DNA of 64,000 bases from Candidatus Poribacteria bacterium (GCA_018644665.1 JABGQA010000058.1:297893-361892), one strand, 5' to 3'. Shown: positions 46,717 to 55,888, counted from the first letter of the stretch. Numbers and translations are program-made. Notes: generated from the sequence alone by a model not told the origin.

Positions 46717-47847
46717 TTAGAAGCGATCCGACCACCACATGTATGGCGTGTCCGGCGGGAACATCGCGTCGAGCACACGCGCCGCATCGTCGGACATCAC
46801 GACGCCTTCGTCCAGGGCGATCGTCGTTGCGTCTCGGTAGCCCACGAGCAGTTGCAGCAGTCGATCCTGCGGAATCTCGACAATCAGGTCGGCGTCCGAT
46901 TCGCTCCCCTCGGCTGCGGCGACCGCTCCGTCGTGCACGCGTAGCGTCACATCACCGATGTCCGTGCGAAGCGCGATCGCGCCTGCCCAGCCTCGGAGCC
47001 CCGCGGTCGCGGCCCGACCCGTGAGATACTCGGTGAGCTTCTCGAAGAGCGGTACAAGACGGATGATGCGCATCATCCCGCCGCCGCTGTTGGAGGTCCA
47101 CTGGCGGTGCTCACAGCCGTAGTGTCGGAGATATATCGCGAGCGGGTCGTCCGGCGGGCAGCACGCCGTGACGCGGTCGTGCCCAGCGTCCGACGCCCGG
47201 CGGGCGAGGTACGACGTCACGGCTGGCAGGGCCGACGGCGACGTGAACCCCGACTCAGCGACCCGCGTTCGCTCCGGGTCGCCGACCATGTTCAGGTATG
47301 CGATCGCCACGCCATCCTCGCCGAGGAGCACCTTGCCGTCCGCGTTCTCGTCCCAGTCCGTGCCCTTCTCGAAGTCAGTCCAGTAATGCGCTCCGCGCAC
47401 GGCAGCGCAGCTTCGCGATGTGTTCCCCGCGGCGTACATGGCCAGCACGGCATCTCGGTGGATCGCCGGGTCGTAATCGACCACTTCCACGGGCGTGTCG
47501 GCGGGAAGATGCGCGGTGTTCACACGCAACTCGTGCGACGCCATGGCGGTGACATAGCCCCACCGCTCGTAGAAGTCGCGGATGCCGAAGAGCATTCCGA
47601 TGTCTTGGTCGTGCTCGGCCATGTAGTCAACCGAGTCCGACATGACCCGCGATGCGAGGCCCCGCTTCCGGTAGTCGTCGTTCGTTCCGACGCCGCCGAT
47701 GCCGCCCATCGTCACCGTAGCGGTCCTCAGGCGCATGTCGAAGTGGAAGAGCCACAGGCGACTCACGTCCTCGCCGTCGAGGTTAAGCGAGATCATCGTC
47801 ACCCGGTCGTCGTCGGGCGTCCGTACGAGTATCGGCTCTTCGGTCAT
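46717..47847 (-). CDS. Eis-like GNAT acetyltransferase with SCP2-type domain
   Basis: The 376-residue protein has an N-terminal GNAT domain with GGIGGVGTNDDYRKRGLASRVM (acetyl-CoA P-loop R/QxxGxA/G) and FYERWGY, a second GNAT-like half, and a C-terminal sterol-carrier-like region (RVHDGAVAAAEGSESDADLIVEIPQDRLLQLLVG in order). That layout is of the Eis family of N-acetyltransferases, which modify amines including aminoglycosides in mycobacteria; the substrate here is not known. GGAG lies just upstream of the ATG. It stands 21 bases before the DSD1-type gene's stop and may be co-transcribed with it. Confidence 0.85.
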   Translation of the reverse strand: MTEEPILVRTPDDDRVTMISLNLDGEDVSRLWLFHFDMRLRTATVTMGGIGGVGTNDDYRKRGLASRVMSDSVDYMAEHDQDIGMLFGIRDFYERWGYVTAMASHELRVNTAHLPADTPVEVVDYDPAIHRDAVLAMYAAGNTSRSCAAVRGAHYWTDFEKGTDWDENADGKVLLGEDGVAIAYLNMVGDPERTRVAESGFTSPSALPAVTSYLARRASDAGHDRVTACCPPDDPLAIYLRHYGCEHRQWTSNSGGGMMRIIRLVPLFEKLTEYLTGRAATAGLRGWAGAIALRTDIGDVTLRVHDGAVAAAEGSESDADLIVEIPQDRLLQLLVGYRDATTIALDEGVVMSDDAARVLDAMFPPDTPYMWWSDRF

Positions 47848-47868
47848 GCGCTCCGCTTGTCCTGTCTG

Positions 47869-48912
47869 CTACTTCACGCGTCCTCGGCCGGCGATGCGCC
47901 AGGTTTCCTCGACCTCGTCGCCGCGGACGGCCACCAACTCGTCGTGCAGATTGCTGGTCATGCCCTGATGCAGCGGGATGACGGACAGGTGCTCTCCGAC
48001 GTAGAAGTGGCGCGCGCACTCGGACGTGTCCACGTGACCGTGTTCTACGGACATTCCCGTTATCTTGGCCGCCGGTTGCTCGATGATATGGCCGTAAGGG
48101 GTGGGCGGGTAGCTCGTGAACGACTTCTGACCCGCGTCGATTATGATGCGATCTGGCGTGGGAACACTGACGATGGTGACGATCATACGAAGCGCGCAAC
48201 GCTCGGCGGTCAGGTCCTCAGAGCGTCCGACGCGCGTCATTCCCTCGTACGCGTAGGATCCACTACGCGTCTCGGTGCAGCCGATCTCGCGTGACGCTCG
48301 TTCGGACCCCGTGCCCCCGCCACTGATGATGTGCGCGTCCATCCCACTACTGCCAAGCGACTCCACGGTCTCGTCGATAAACCCGTGCGCGGACGTTCTA
48401 CTTGGGTAGGTCATGACGCCCGCGAAGGCCACGCCAGGCGACGACTCGATGTGTTGCGCCATCATCGTCACCGCAGCCGGGCTTTGCACGCCGCAACGTC
48501 GCGACCCGGTGTCCATCTCGACGAGCAGCGGAATCTCGATGCCCGCCGCGTCTGCCGCGTGGGAGATGCCGACGACCGTGTCTGTCGAGTCCACGGCCAC
48601 GGTGATGCGCGCGCGCCGGCACAGATCGACGAGACGCGCCAGCTTCGGTTTCCCCACGATGTTGTAAGGAATGAGGATGTCGTCGAGCCCGCCGTCCACC
48701 ATCGCCTCGGCCTCGCCGAGCTTCTGGCACGTGATCCCCCGCGAACCGGCCGCCACCTGCATCTTCGCAATTTCGGGCGTCTTGTGGGTCTTCGTGTGCA
48801 CGCGCTGCGCGATGCCGAGGTCGTCGCAGTGAGCCGCCATCCCCGCGATGTTCCGCTCCAGGACATCGAGGTCCACTACCAGGGCTGGCGTGTCCAGTTC
48901 GCTAGTCCGCAT
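47869..48912 (-). CDS. DSD1-type PLP-dependent enzyme (D-threonine aldolase/D-serine dehydratase-like)
   Basis: The 347-residue protein has the fold-III alanine-racemase-like N-terminus: TPALVVDLDVLERNIAGM and the PLP-Lys motif in THKTPEIAKMQ. Then come EMDTGSRRCGV, ISGGGTGS and a C-terminal beta domain. The C-terminal zinc site, usually HxC or HxD, reads LHQG in LHQGMTSNLHDELV, so the second ligand is not conserved. ATG 48912 is supported by GGAGAGG and by the family start; a longer frame to 48966 exists. The reaction is probably on a D-hydroxyamino acid, but the altered metal site is a caution. Confidence 0.85.
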   Translation of the reverse strand: MRTSELDTPALVVDLDVLERNIAGMAAHCDDLGIAQRVHTKTHKTPEIAKMQVAAGSRGITCQKLGEAEAMVDGGLDDILIPYNIVGKPKLARLVDLCRRARITVAVDSTDTVVGISHAADAAGIEIPLLVEMDTGSRRCGVQSPAAVTMMAQHIESSPGVAFAGVMTYPSRTSAHGFIDETVESLGSSGMDAHIISGGGTGSERASREIGCTETRSGSYAYEGMTRVGRSEDLTAERCALRMIVTIVSVPTPDRIIIDAGQKSFTSYPPTPYGHIIEQPAAKITGMSVEHGHVDTSECARHFYVGEHLSVIPLHQGMTSNLHDELVAVRGDEVEETWRIAGRGRVK

Positions 48913-49176
48913 CCGGCCTCTCCAGGTTGGAGTCGGGCATCGCTCGGGCGCCGTGTTGTATCGCACACAGCGTGCCGTGCCGCAAGCGTTGACGTGACAT
49001 CTTCCGCAGTTGCTGGCGATGGGCTCCGCTCACGTCCGCGGCGCAAGCAGACGCGTAAATGCTGCCCCAGCGACGATGTTGGGAACAGGTCGTTCTGCTG
49101 GAGACTTCGCGCCTCCGGGGTTACAGTAGCGGCGCGACCGACGCGCGCACACGTCAACCACGGCGAAAGCGACCAC

Positions 49177-50160
49177 ATGGACACGATCAACTGGGGAATC
49201 CTCGGCACCGGGAGTATCGCCCACAAGTTCGCGAACGGACTGACGGCCCTGGACGACGCCCGCCTGCTTTCGGTGGGGTCTCGCAGCCAAGCAACCGCCG
49301 ACGCCTTTGGGGACGAATTCGGCGCCACGAACCGGCACGCGACCTACGAAGCCCTCGCGGCCGACCCGGACGTACAGGCGATCTACATCGCGACGCCGCA
49401 CGATAGCCACTGTGCGAACACGGTCCTCTGCCTCGACGCCGGCAAGGCGGTCATCTGTGAGAAACCGTTCTCGATCACGGTAGCGGAGACCGACCGGATG
49501 ATCGCGGCGGCGCGGGACAATGGCGTCTTCCTCATGGAGGCGATGTGGACCCGGTTCCTCCCCGTGCTCGTCGAGTTGCGCCGCCGAGTCGCGAGCGGCG
49601 ACATCGGCGAGCCGCGTATGCTGAGCGCCGACTTCGGCTTCCGCGTGGACACGCCGGACCCCAACGGCAGACTGTTCAACCCGACCCACGGTGGTGGCGC
49701 GTTGCTCGACGTGGGCGTATACACCGTCTCGCTCGCGTCGATGCTGTTCGGCGCCCCATCACGGATCGCCTCGCTGGCGAACCTCGGCGATACCGGCGTG
49801 GACGAGGAGGCCGGCATCGTGTTGGGGCACGACGGCGGCGAGATGGCGGTGCTGTACACTGCGATACGCGCGACGACGCCTCAGGACGCCGTCCTCATGG
49901 GGACGCGCGGGTCTATTCGCATCCACTCGCCGTGGTGGGTTCCGACCGCGCTGACCGTGAAGGCCGGCGGCTCCGAGGAGACCATCGAGCTCCCGTTCGA
50001 AGGCAACGGATACAACTACGAGGCCGCCGAGGTCATGGCGTGCCTGCGCGCAGGGAAGACCGAGAGCGACGTCATGCCGCTGTCCGAGACACGCAGCGTC
50101 ATGCATACCCTTTGCGACATACGCGAGCAGTGGGGATTGCGCTACCCCGCGGACGGCTAA
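49177..50160 (+). CDS. Gfo/Idh/MocA family oxidoreductase
   Basis: The 327-residue protein has the Rossmann motif WGILGTGSIAHKFANGL, CEKPFSIT (the EKP motif, about residue 95) and the C-terminal domain with GGGALLDVGVYTVSLA, typical of dehydrogenases acting on trans-dihydrodiols or sugars. It starts at ATG 49177 without a strong RBS. The acetyltransferase gene begins 3 bases after its stop. The 264-base region upstream is divergent from the DSD1-type gene. Confidence 0.9.
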   Translation: MDTINWGILGTGSIAHKFANGLTALDDARLLSVGSRSQATADAFGDEFGATNRHATYEALAADPDVQAIYIATPHDSHCANTVLCLDAGKAVICEKPFSITVAETDRMIAAARDNGVFLMEAMWTRFLPVLVELRRRVASGDIGEPRMLSADFGFRVDTPDPNGRLFNPTHGGGALLDVGVYTVSLASMLFGAPSRIASLANLGDTGVDEEAGIVLGHDGGEMAVLYTAIRATTPQDAVLMGTRGSIRIHSPWWVPTALTVKAGGSEETIELPFEGNGYNYEAAEVMACLRAGKTESDVMPLSETRSVMHTLCDIREQWGLRYPADG

Positions 50161-50163
50161 CCC

Positions 50164-50730
50164 ATGCCCTACGATCTCCTCACGTTCTCGCGGCAGATAG
50201 ACGCGGAAGTCGCGCTCAGGACGCTCCGCGCCCGCGACGCCCCGGCCCTGTACGCGCTCATTGACGGCAATCGTCGGCATCTACGTGAGTGGCTACCGTT
50301 CGTCGACGACGCCCAGGACGTGACCGACACCCAGCGCTTCATACTCGAGGCCGCTCGGCTGGCGGACGAGCAGAAGGGCATGGCCGCCGGTATATGGGAC
50401 GGCGAGACGCTGGCCGGCGTGATCGGCCTGATGGAGATAAGCGCGCGTAACAGGAACGCGGAAATCGGCTACTGGCTCGGCGTAGAACACCAAGGCCGCG
50501 GGCTGGTGACGCGCGCGTGTCGCGCTCTCATCACGTATGCGTTCGACACCGTTGCCCTACACCGCGTCGAGATCTACTGCGCGCCCAAGAACGCGCGTAG
50601 CCGGGCGATCCCGGAGCGGCTCGGGTTTGTGATCGAGGGAACGCTGCGCGAGGCGGAGTGGCTGTACGATCACTACGTCGACAACGTCCTCTACGCGATG
50701 TTGGCTCCCGCCTGGGACGCGGGGTCGTAG
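50164..50730 (+). CDS. RimJ/RimL-type GNAT acetyltransferase
   Basis: The 188-residue protein has the RimL pattern: LRTLRARDAPALYALID, LREWLPFVD, NAEIGYWLGVEHQGRGLVTRACRALITYAF with the acetyl-CoA motif QGRGL, and VEIYCAPKNARSRAIPERLGF followed by EGTLREAEWL. Members acetylate ribosomal-protein N-termini or small amines. It is immediately downstream of the Gfo/Idh gene and very likely co-transcribed. Confidence 0.9.
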   Translation: MPYDLLTFSRQIDAEVALRTLRARDAPALYALIDGNRRHLREWLPFVDDAQDVTDTQRFILEAARLADEQKGMAAGIWDGETLAGVIGLMEISARNRNAEIGYWLGVEHQGRGLVTRACRALITYAFDTVALHRVEIYCAPKNARSRAIPERLGFVIEGTLREAEWLYDHYVDNVLYAMLAPAWDAGS

Positions 50731-50774
50731 GCGCGCGTGCGCTCTGCGCGCTCCCGACAGGGAATCTCGCGACG

Positions 50775-50807
50775 TTACGTGCGCATCGCGTGTCTGCGCG
50801 GTAGAAT
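50775..50807 (+). promoter_or_regulatory. Conserved element upstream of lectin 1
   Basis: TTACGTGCGC followed by a 21-base gap (counted from TTACGT) to TAGAAT. The same two boxes with exactly this spacing precede all four lectin genes, about 62-67 bases before each ATG. The right box looks like a -10. Confidence 0.55.
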
Positions 50808-50869
50808 CCGGTTGTGGACGCTGGACGGCGACGCGTGTGAGGAGTGGCTACGCCGTGGAGGACGAACGC

Positions 50870-51571
50870 ATGTCGAAGACGGAAAGCCAGACACAGCGTC
50901 GGCTGTGGCGCGTGCTGGGTCCAGTCGCGCTGATTCTCACCGGGTTTGGGTGGCTCGCCATCGGGCTCGTCTTGGGTGGTCGGACCGTCTGTCGGCTGCA
51001 GCCCGAGAACACCACGATCCAGTACGCCACCGTCTCGACTGGCCAGGGCGCCAACGGCACGTACGCCGCGATGCCGCTTCGTTCGCCGACACGGTCCGGC
51101 GCCCCGATCCTGAATCCGGCCACCGGTCACTCGTACGGCGTGATCAGCGCGCCGACGTGGAACGCGGGCCAGGAGATGGCCGCGCGCATGGGCGGTCGTC
51201 TCGTGACGATCGACGACGCGGAGGAACAGGCGTGGCTCGAGTCGACGTTCGGCGGCGAGGCCCTCTGGATCGGCCTTACGGACGTCGACCAGGAGGGCCG
51301 CTGGGAGTGGACAGACGGGCAGCGACCGTCGTACACGAACTGGGCCATCGACGAACCCAACAACATGGACCCGCAGGGCGAACACTTCGCCGTGATGAAC
51401 TGGGCGCAACCGGGCGGGTGGAACGACGTGAACCCCGACAGCGCCGTCGGGAACGGCGTCGTTGCGGGGATCGTGGAGTGGGAGCCCCGTGTGGCACACC
51501 TGACGCGGCCTACGGAGTTGGCGCCCCCAGCGCCGGCGAGGCCGCCGACAGAGAGCGACGGGCGCCCGTAG
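50870..51571 (+). CDS. Membrane-anchored C-type lectin domain protein 1
   Basis: The 233-residue protein has a short basic N-terminus, one membrane helix (about residues 17-37, PVALILTGFGWLAIGLVLGG) and an outer C-type lectin domain (about 85-205): WNAGQEMAARMGGRLVTI, LWIGLTDVDQEGRW, YTNW, the calcium/sugar motif EPN and WND. EPN is the mannose-type signature in animal lectins. RBS GGAGG sits 8 bases before ATG 50870. It is the first of four tandem paralogues (50870, 51738, 52768, 53769). A role in surface carbohydrate or protein binding is inferred. No ligand or neighbouring enzyme identifies the target. Confidence 0.85.
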   Translation: MSKTESQTQRRLWRVLGPVALILTGFGWLAIGLVLGGRTVCRLQPENTTIQYATVSTGQGANGTYAAMPLRSPTRSGAPILNPATGHSYGVISAPTWNAGQEMAARMGGRLVTIDDAEEQAWLESTFGGEALWIGLTDVDQEGRWEWTDGQRPSYTNWAIDEPNNMDPQGEHFAVMNWAQPGGWNDVNPDSAVGNGVVAGIVEWEPRVAHLTRPTELAPPAPARPPTESDGRP

Positions 51572-51640
51572 CCGGTTCCACCATCCTCGACACAGAGCTT
51601 CCGCGCGGCCCCGCGCGCCCCGACACGGAACCTTGCCTCG

Positions 51641-51673
51641 TTCCGTGCGCCCCACACATTCGCGCGGTAGAAT
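51641..51673 (+). promoter_or_regulatory. Conserved element upstream of lectin 2
   Basis: TTCCGTGCGC, 21-base gap, TAGAAT; same arrangement as at 50775. The bases after it (CCGATCGTGGACG) are also shared with lectin 1. Confidence 0.55.
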
Positions 51674-51737
51674 CCGATCGTGGACGTTGGGCTCCGCCCG
51701 CGTCTGTGCGAGTAGCTACGTCGCGGAGGGTGAACGC

Positions 51738-52391
51738 ATGTCGCGGCAGGACGAGAGCGCGTGGGGTGAATTCTGGCGCGTCATGGGTCCGATAGTCCTG
51801 ATTCTCACGGGCGCTGGCTGGCTTGCCGCCGGGTTGGTCGCGAGTAGCCGGATGGCCAAGGGCTTCTCGACCAACTGTGGGCCGGGGTACGTAACCCTCC
51901 GGTCCGACGAACCGAACTACGTCTGGCCGCGCCCTCGGGCGACGCGATCCGGCCCGCCGATCGTGAATCCAGCCACCGGCCATTGGTACGGTGTCATCGA
52001 CGCTCCGACGTGGAACGCGGGCCAGGGCATGGCGGCGAGCATGGCCGGACGGCTCGTCACGATCGACGATGCGGCCGAGCAAGCCTGGTTGGTATCGACA
52101 TTCGGTGGCGACGAACCATTCTGGATTGGCCTCACGGATGCCGACAACGAGGGCCGGTGGCGATGGGCGAACCACGAACCCGCGGCATACACGAACTGGG
52201 CCGAATACGAACCCAACAACATGTACAGGCAAGGGGAACACTTCGCCGTCATGAACTGGCGCCAGCAGCCGGGCAAGTGGAACGACATGAACGCCGAGAG
52301 CGCCCGCGCGAGCGACGTCGTTGGCGCGGTCGTCGAGTGGGAGTCACCGGCGCTGGCGGCACCACCTGCGAACGGCGCCGGAGGCCCTTAG
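51738..52391 (+). CDS. Membrane-anchored C-type lectin domain protein 2
   Basis: The 217-residue paralogue has the same plan: cytoplasmic tail, helix (PIVLILTGAGWLAAGLVAS), then a C-type lectin domain with WNAGQGMAASMAGRLVTI, FWIGLTDADNEGRW, EPN and WND. The linker between helix and lectin is distinct from lectin 1, while the lectin cores are close, so the copies are diverging mainly in the stalk. GGAGGG precedes ATG 51738 by 8 bases. The gene ends with an Ala/Gly/Pro-rich tail. Confidence 0.85.
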   Translation: MSRQDESAWGEFWRVMGPIVLILTGAGWLAAGLVASSRMAKGFSTNCGPGYVTLRSDEPNYVWPRPRATRSGPPIVNPATGHWYGVIDAPTWNAGQGMAASMAGRLVTIDDAAEQAWLVSTFGGDEPFWIGLTDADNEGRWRWANHEPAAYTNWAEYEPNNMYRQGEHFAVMNWRQQPGKWNDMNAESARASDVVGAVVEWESPALAAPPANGAGGP

Positions 52392-52435
52392 CCAGACCCG
52401 CCATCCGCGCCACGCAGACACCACGTATTCCTGCG

Positions 52436-52607
52436 CATGGAGGGACGCCGAGCGGTTGTTGAGCGATTCCGCTAGCGTCGGGCGAGCGAAGGCCACGCAT
52501 CGGGTGGCTGTGGATGGCATGTCCTCCACCATCGGCATCTGCGACGCCGACATGATCTCCCCGCCGTCGACTCCCAGGACGGCATGCCCGCAGATGCGCT
52601 CCATACG
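52436..52607 (-). pseudogene. Decayed C-terminal fragment of a flavin disulfide oxidoreductase
   Basis: On the minus strand MERICGHAVLGVDGGEIMSAS and RPTLAESLNN match [19 protein letters not shown] and [12 protein letters not shown] at the C-terminus of the intact gene at 54503. No upstream part is present and the frame runs on into unrelated sequence. It fills most of the 376-base gap between lectins 2 and 3. Its presence shows that the lectin block was duplicated or rearranged together with a neighbouring oxidoreductase gene. Confidence 0.7.
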
Positions 52608-52673
52608 CGCCGACGACCGCACACAGCCGCGCACACCCCAAGCGGCGCGCGCTCGACACGGGTTCTCATGGCA

Positions 52674-52706
52674 TTGCGTGCGCCTTACGAGTTCAGGCGG
52701 TAGAAT
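52674..52706 (+). promoter_or_regulatory. Conserved element upstream of lectin 3
   Basis: TTGCGTGCGC, 21-base gap, TAGAAT, as at 50775. Here the left box is closest to a sigma-70 -35, but the spacing is too long for that class. Confidence 0.55.
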
Positions 52707-52767
52707 CCAATCGTGGGCATAGGGATCTCCCGCGGCTAGGAGTCGTTGCGTGGCGGAGGACGAACGC

Positions 52768-53478
52768 ATGTCGGAGACGGAACACCGGACGCGGCGTCGG
52801 CTATGGCGCGTGCTGGGTCCAGTATCGCTGATCCTGACAGGCGTTGGCTGGCTCGCGATTGGGCTTGTGTGGGGCAGCCGCGTGGTGCACCGGCCGCGAG
52901 CCGTGGCCCACGCCACGCCGATACGCTACGCCACCGTCTCGACGGGCGCGGGCGCGAACGGCACCTACGCTGTGCTGCCGCGTCGTCACGTGACGCGGTC
53001 CGGCGGGTCGACCCTGAATCCGACCACCGGCCATTCGTACGGCGTGATCGATGCCCCAACGTGGAACGCGGGCCAGGAGATGGCCGCGCGCACGGGTGGT
53101 CGTCTCGTGACGATCGACGACGCTGCGGAGCAGGCGTGGCTCGTGTCGACATTCGGCGGCGGCGAGAAGTTCTGGATCGGCCTTACGGACGTGGACCATG
53201 AGGGCAGCTGGGAGTGGACGAACGGGCAGCGTCCGTCGTACACGAACTGGGCAGGAGGCGAGCCCAACGACCAGCACCGGCGCGGCGAGAACTTCGCCGT
53301 GATGAACTGGGGCCACCTGGGCACGTGGAACGACCTGAACCCGGAGGACGCCCCGGCGTTCGGCGTCGTCGCGGCGATCGTCGAGTGGGAGCCCCGTGCG
53401 GCGCGAGCGACGGAGACTATTCGCGTGTATTCATCGCCCCGGGCGACGGCTCCTACACACGGCTCGGGACGCCGGTAG
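52768..53478 (+). CDS. Membrane-anchored C-type lectin domain protein 3
   Basis: The 236-residue paralogue is closest to lectin 1 in its stalk (PIRYATVSTGAGANGTYA against TIQYATVSTGQGANGTYA) and lectin core (FWIGLTDVDHEGSWEW, YTNWAGGEPNDQ, WND). The membrane helix is PVSLILTGVGWLAIGLVWGS. GGAGG stands 8 bases before ATG 52768; an in-frame GTG at 52750 is possible. The C-terminal tail is Arg/Ser/Thr-rich and unique. Calcium/sugar motifs EPN and WND are intact. Confidence 0.85.
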   Translation: MSETEHRTRRRLWRVLGPVSLILTGVGWLAIGLVWGSRVVHRPRAVAHATPIRYATVSTGAGANGTYAVLPRRHVTRSGGSTLNPTTGHSYGVIDAPTWNAGQEMAARTGGRLVTIDDAAEQAWLVSTFGGGEKFWIGLTDVDHEGSWEWTNGQRPSYTNWAGGEPNDQHRRGENFAVMNWGHLGTWNDLNPEDAPAFGVVAAIVEWEPRAARATETIRVYSSPRATAPTHGSGRR

Positions 53479-53671
53479 CCAGGCTACCACCCGAGCACAG
53501 AAGTCCTGCGCGTCCGAGCGCGTTCGAGCGCGTCCAGGGACGAGGCCCCGTCGTCGATTGCCTGCGTGACACAGAGCGTGCTGCGACCGCTGCGTCGACG
53601 TCCCGACTAGTTGGGCTCGCCGCCGCATGGCCTAGCGCCCACCAAGGCGTCCGGCATGGGATTTCACCATA

Positions 53672-53704
53672 TTCCGTGCGCGTCGCATACCCGTGCGGTA
53701 TAAT
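53672..53704 (+). promoter_or_regulatory. Conserved element upstream of lectin 4
   Basis: TTCCGTGCGC, 21-base gap, TATAAT. Here the right box is a perfect -10 consensus, which argues that the element is a promoter. Confidence 0.6.
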
Positions 53705-53768
53705 CGGGCCGTGCACGTCGGTCTGCGCCTGAATCGCGCGACGGGGTACCACCGCGGAGGACGAGGGC

Positions 53769-54425
53769 ATGTCGGGGCAGGAAGAGCATACACCGCGTCG
53801 CTTCTGGCGCGTCCTGGGACCGCTGGCGCTGATTCTCACCGGCGCTGGCTGGCTCGCCATCGGGCTGGTTTGGGGTCGCCAGGGGCACGTGCGGTCGCAG
53901 GTCATACACAGGGGTGGTCCCATCGTGCGCGACATCCGCCATCCGGGTCTTGCAAGCACACGCAAGCCCTACATCCGGATGTCGGATCGCGTGGCACGGC
54001 AATCCGACGACTGGACTCTGAATCCCGCGAGCGGCTCCGAGTACCGCGCGATCAGCGCGCGGACATGGCCCGAGGCCCAGGCGATGGCGGCGGACTTGGG
54101 CGGATGGCCCGTCACGATCGGCAGCGCGGCCGAGCAGGCGTGGCTGCTGTCGACATTTGGCGGCGACGAGCCGGTCTGGATCGGCCTCACGGATGTCGGT
54201 CACGAGGGTCAGTGGCAGTGGGCCAACGGCGAACCCGTCTTGTACACGAACTGGGCCGACCGCGAACCCAACAACGCGGCCGAGCACGGCGAGCAGTTCG
54301 CCGTGATGAACTGGCTCCAGGAGCGGGGCAAGTGGAACGACATGAGTTCGTTGAGCGCGGCCGCGTTCAACGTCCGTAGAGCGATCGTCGAACGACCGTG
54401 GCGACCTCGCGTGCTGTTCCCCTAG
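53769..54425 (+). CDS. Membrane-anchored C-type lectin domain protein 4
   Basis: The 218-residue paralogue has the helix PLALILTGAGWLAIGLVWG and a lectin core WPEAQAMAADLGGWPVTI, VWIGLTDVGHEGQWQW, YTNWADREPNNA and WND. The start of the lectin fold is more diverged than in the other three, and the stalk is distinct. GGAGG precedes ATG 53769. It is convergent with the oxidoreductase gene at 54503 across 77 bases. Confidence 0.85.
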   Translation: MSGQEEHTPRRFWRVLGPLALILTGAGWLAIGLVWGRQGHVRSQVIHRGGPIVRDIRHPGLASTRKPYIRMSDRVARQSDDWTLNPASGSEYRAISARTWPEAQAMAADLGGWPVTIGSAAEQAWLLSTFGGDEPVWIGLTDVGHEGQWQWANGEPVLYTNWADREPNNAAEHGEQFAVMNWLQERGKWNDMSSLSAAAFNVRRAIVERPWRPRVLFP

Positions 54426-54502
54426 CGGAGTCGGCGGCTGTGCCCTACCGAAGATGGGCCGCAGCCCCGTGAATCGACGCAGAACAGCCGATCATGTGGC
54501 CT

Positions 54503-55888
54503 TCACCCATCCAGCGACGCGAACAGGTTGTTGAGCGCTTCCGCGAGGGTAGGGTGGGCGAAGATCGCGTCTCGGAGGGCGGTGTACGGCATGTCCCCCA
54601 GCATCGCCATCTGCAACGTCGACATGATCTCGCCGCCCTCGACTCCGAGCACGGCGCACCCTAGGATTCGATCCGTCTGCGCTTCGACGATCGCCTTCAT
54701 GAAGCCGCGGGTTTCGTCCATCTCGATCGCCCGCGCGACGTAGTCCATGGGCAGCTTCGCCACGCGAACATCGCGCCCCTCGCGCGCGGCGTCCCCCTCG
54801 CTCAGCCCGACCCGCGCGAACTGCGGGTCGATGTACACCGTGTACGGTGTCAGCCTGCCCGCAGTCGTAGCAGCGCCATCGCCCAGCAGGTTCGCGCGGG
54901 CCACGCGGTAGTCGTCGTACGCGATGTGCGTGAAGGCAGGCCCGCCGTTGATGTCTCCCAGCGCCCAGATGCCCGGGACGTTCGTTTCGAGGCGTTCGTT
55001 AACCGGGATGTGGCCGCGGCCGTTCACTTCCACGCCCGCCGCGGCGAGATTCAACGCGTCGGAGTTCGGCGTGCGACCGACCGCCACGAGGAGGTGCGAA
55101 CCGCGCGCCGTCCGGTCACCCTCGGGAGTGGACAGGGTAGCCTCGACACCATTCCCTGCGCTGCCGTGGACTCCCGTCACCGTGGACTCCAGCAAGATCT
55201 CGATGCCGTCTTCGCGGAGTATGTCGGCCACGGCCTCCGCCACGTCGGCATCCTCGCGGCTGAGGAGTTGGGCGCCTCTGTGGATCACTGTGACTTCGCT
55301 CCCGAAGCGACGGAACATCTGCCCGAACTCCAGGCCGATGTAGCCGCCGCCCAACACCAGCAGATGCTCGGGAACGTCTCCCAACTCCATGACCGTCGTG
55401 GAATCGAGAAACGGCGAGTCGGTCAAGCCCTCGATGGGCGGGACGAAGGGCCGACAGCCCGCATTGATGAACACGCGCGGGGCCATCAACTCTCGGGCGT
55501 CGCCACCCTCCACGCGGACGCGGACGGCGTCGCGCGCAGTGAACTGCGCTTCGCCGAAGATCAGGTCGAGGTTGTCCGTGGCCTCCAGCCGGCGTTGGCT
55601 TCCGCCGCTGAAGTCGTCCACGACTTCACGCTTGCGCTGCCGCACGCGCTCCATGTCGACTGCAACGCCCCCGAGATCCACGCCGTAGTCGGCGGCGCGC
55701 CCGGCGAGGTACGCGACGCGGGCGCTCGCTACCATCGTCTTCGTCGGTGTGCACCCGACGTTCACGCACGTTCCCCCTACGTCCGCGCGTTCGACGACCG
55801 CGACCCGCCACCCGGCTTCCGCCAGGTCGTGCGCCAGAGGCTTCCCCGCCTGTCCCGTGCCGATCACGATGGCGTCGTACCGTTCCAT
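54503..55888 (-). CDS. Pyridine nucleotide-disulfide oxidoreductase (mercuric reductase/lipoamide dehydrogenase-like)
   Basis: The 461-residue protein has the FAD motif [14 protein letters not shown], the redox disulfide [12 protein letters not shown], the NAD motif [14 protein letters not shown], the second FAD segment [18 protein letters not shown], and the C-terminal dimer domain with [13 protein letters not shown] 55888 has AGGAGG 8 bases upstream. The C-terminal His-x4-Glu-type pair of lipoamide dehydrogenases is changed (HPTLAEALN), and no C-terminal Cys pair for mercury is present. It is therefore an uncharacterised disulfide reductase. A decayed relative lies at 52436. Confidence 0.9.
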   Translation of the reverse strand: MERYDAIVIGTGQAGKPLAHDLAEAGWRVAVVERADVGGTCVNVGCTPTKTMVASARVAYLAGRAADYGVDLGGVAVDMERVRQRKREVVDDFSGGSQRRLEATDNLDLIFGEAQFTARDAVRVRVEGGDARELMAPRVFINAGCRPFVPPIEGLTDSPFLDSTTVMELGDVPEHLLVLGGGYIGLEFGQMFRRFGSEVTVIHRGAQLLSREDADVAEAVADILREDGIEILLESTVTGVHGSAGNGVEATLSTPEGDRTARGSHLLVAVGRTPNSDALNLAAAGVEVNGRGHIPVNERLETNVPGIWALGDINGGPAFTHIAYDDYRVARANLLGDGAATTAGRLTPYTVYIDPQFARVGLSEGDAAREGRDVRVAKLPMDYVARAIEMDETRGFMKAIVEAQTDRILGCAVLGVEGGEIMSTLQMAMLGDMPYTALRDAIFAHPTLAEALNNLFASLDG

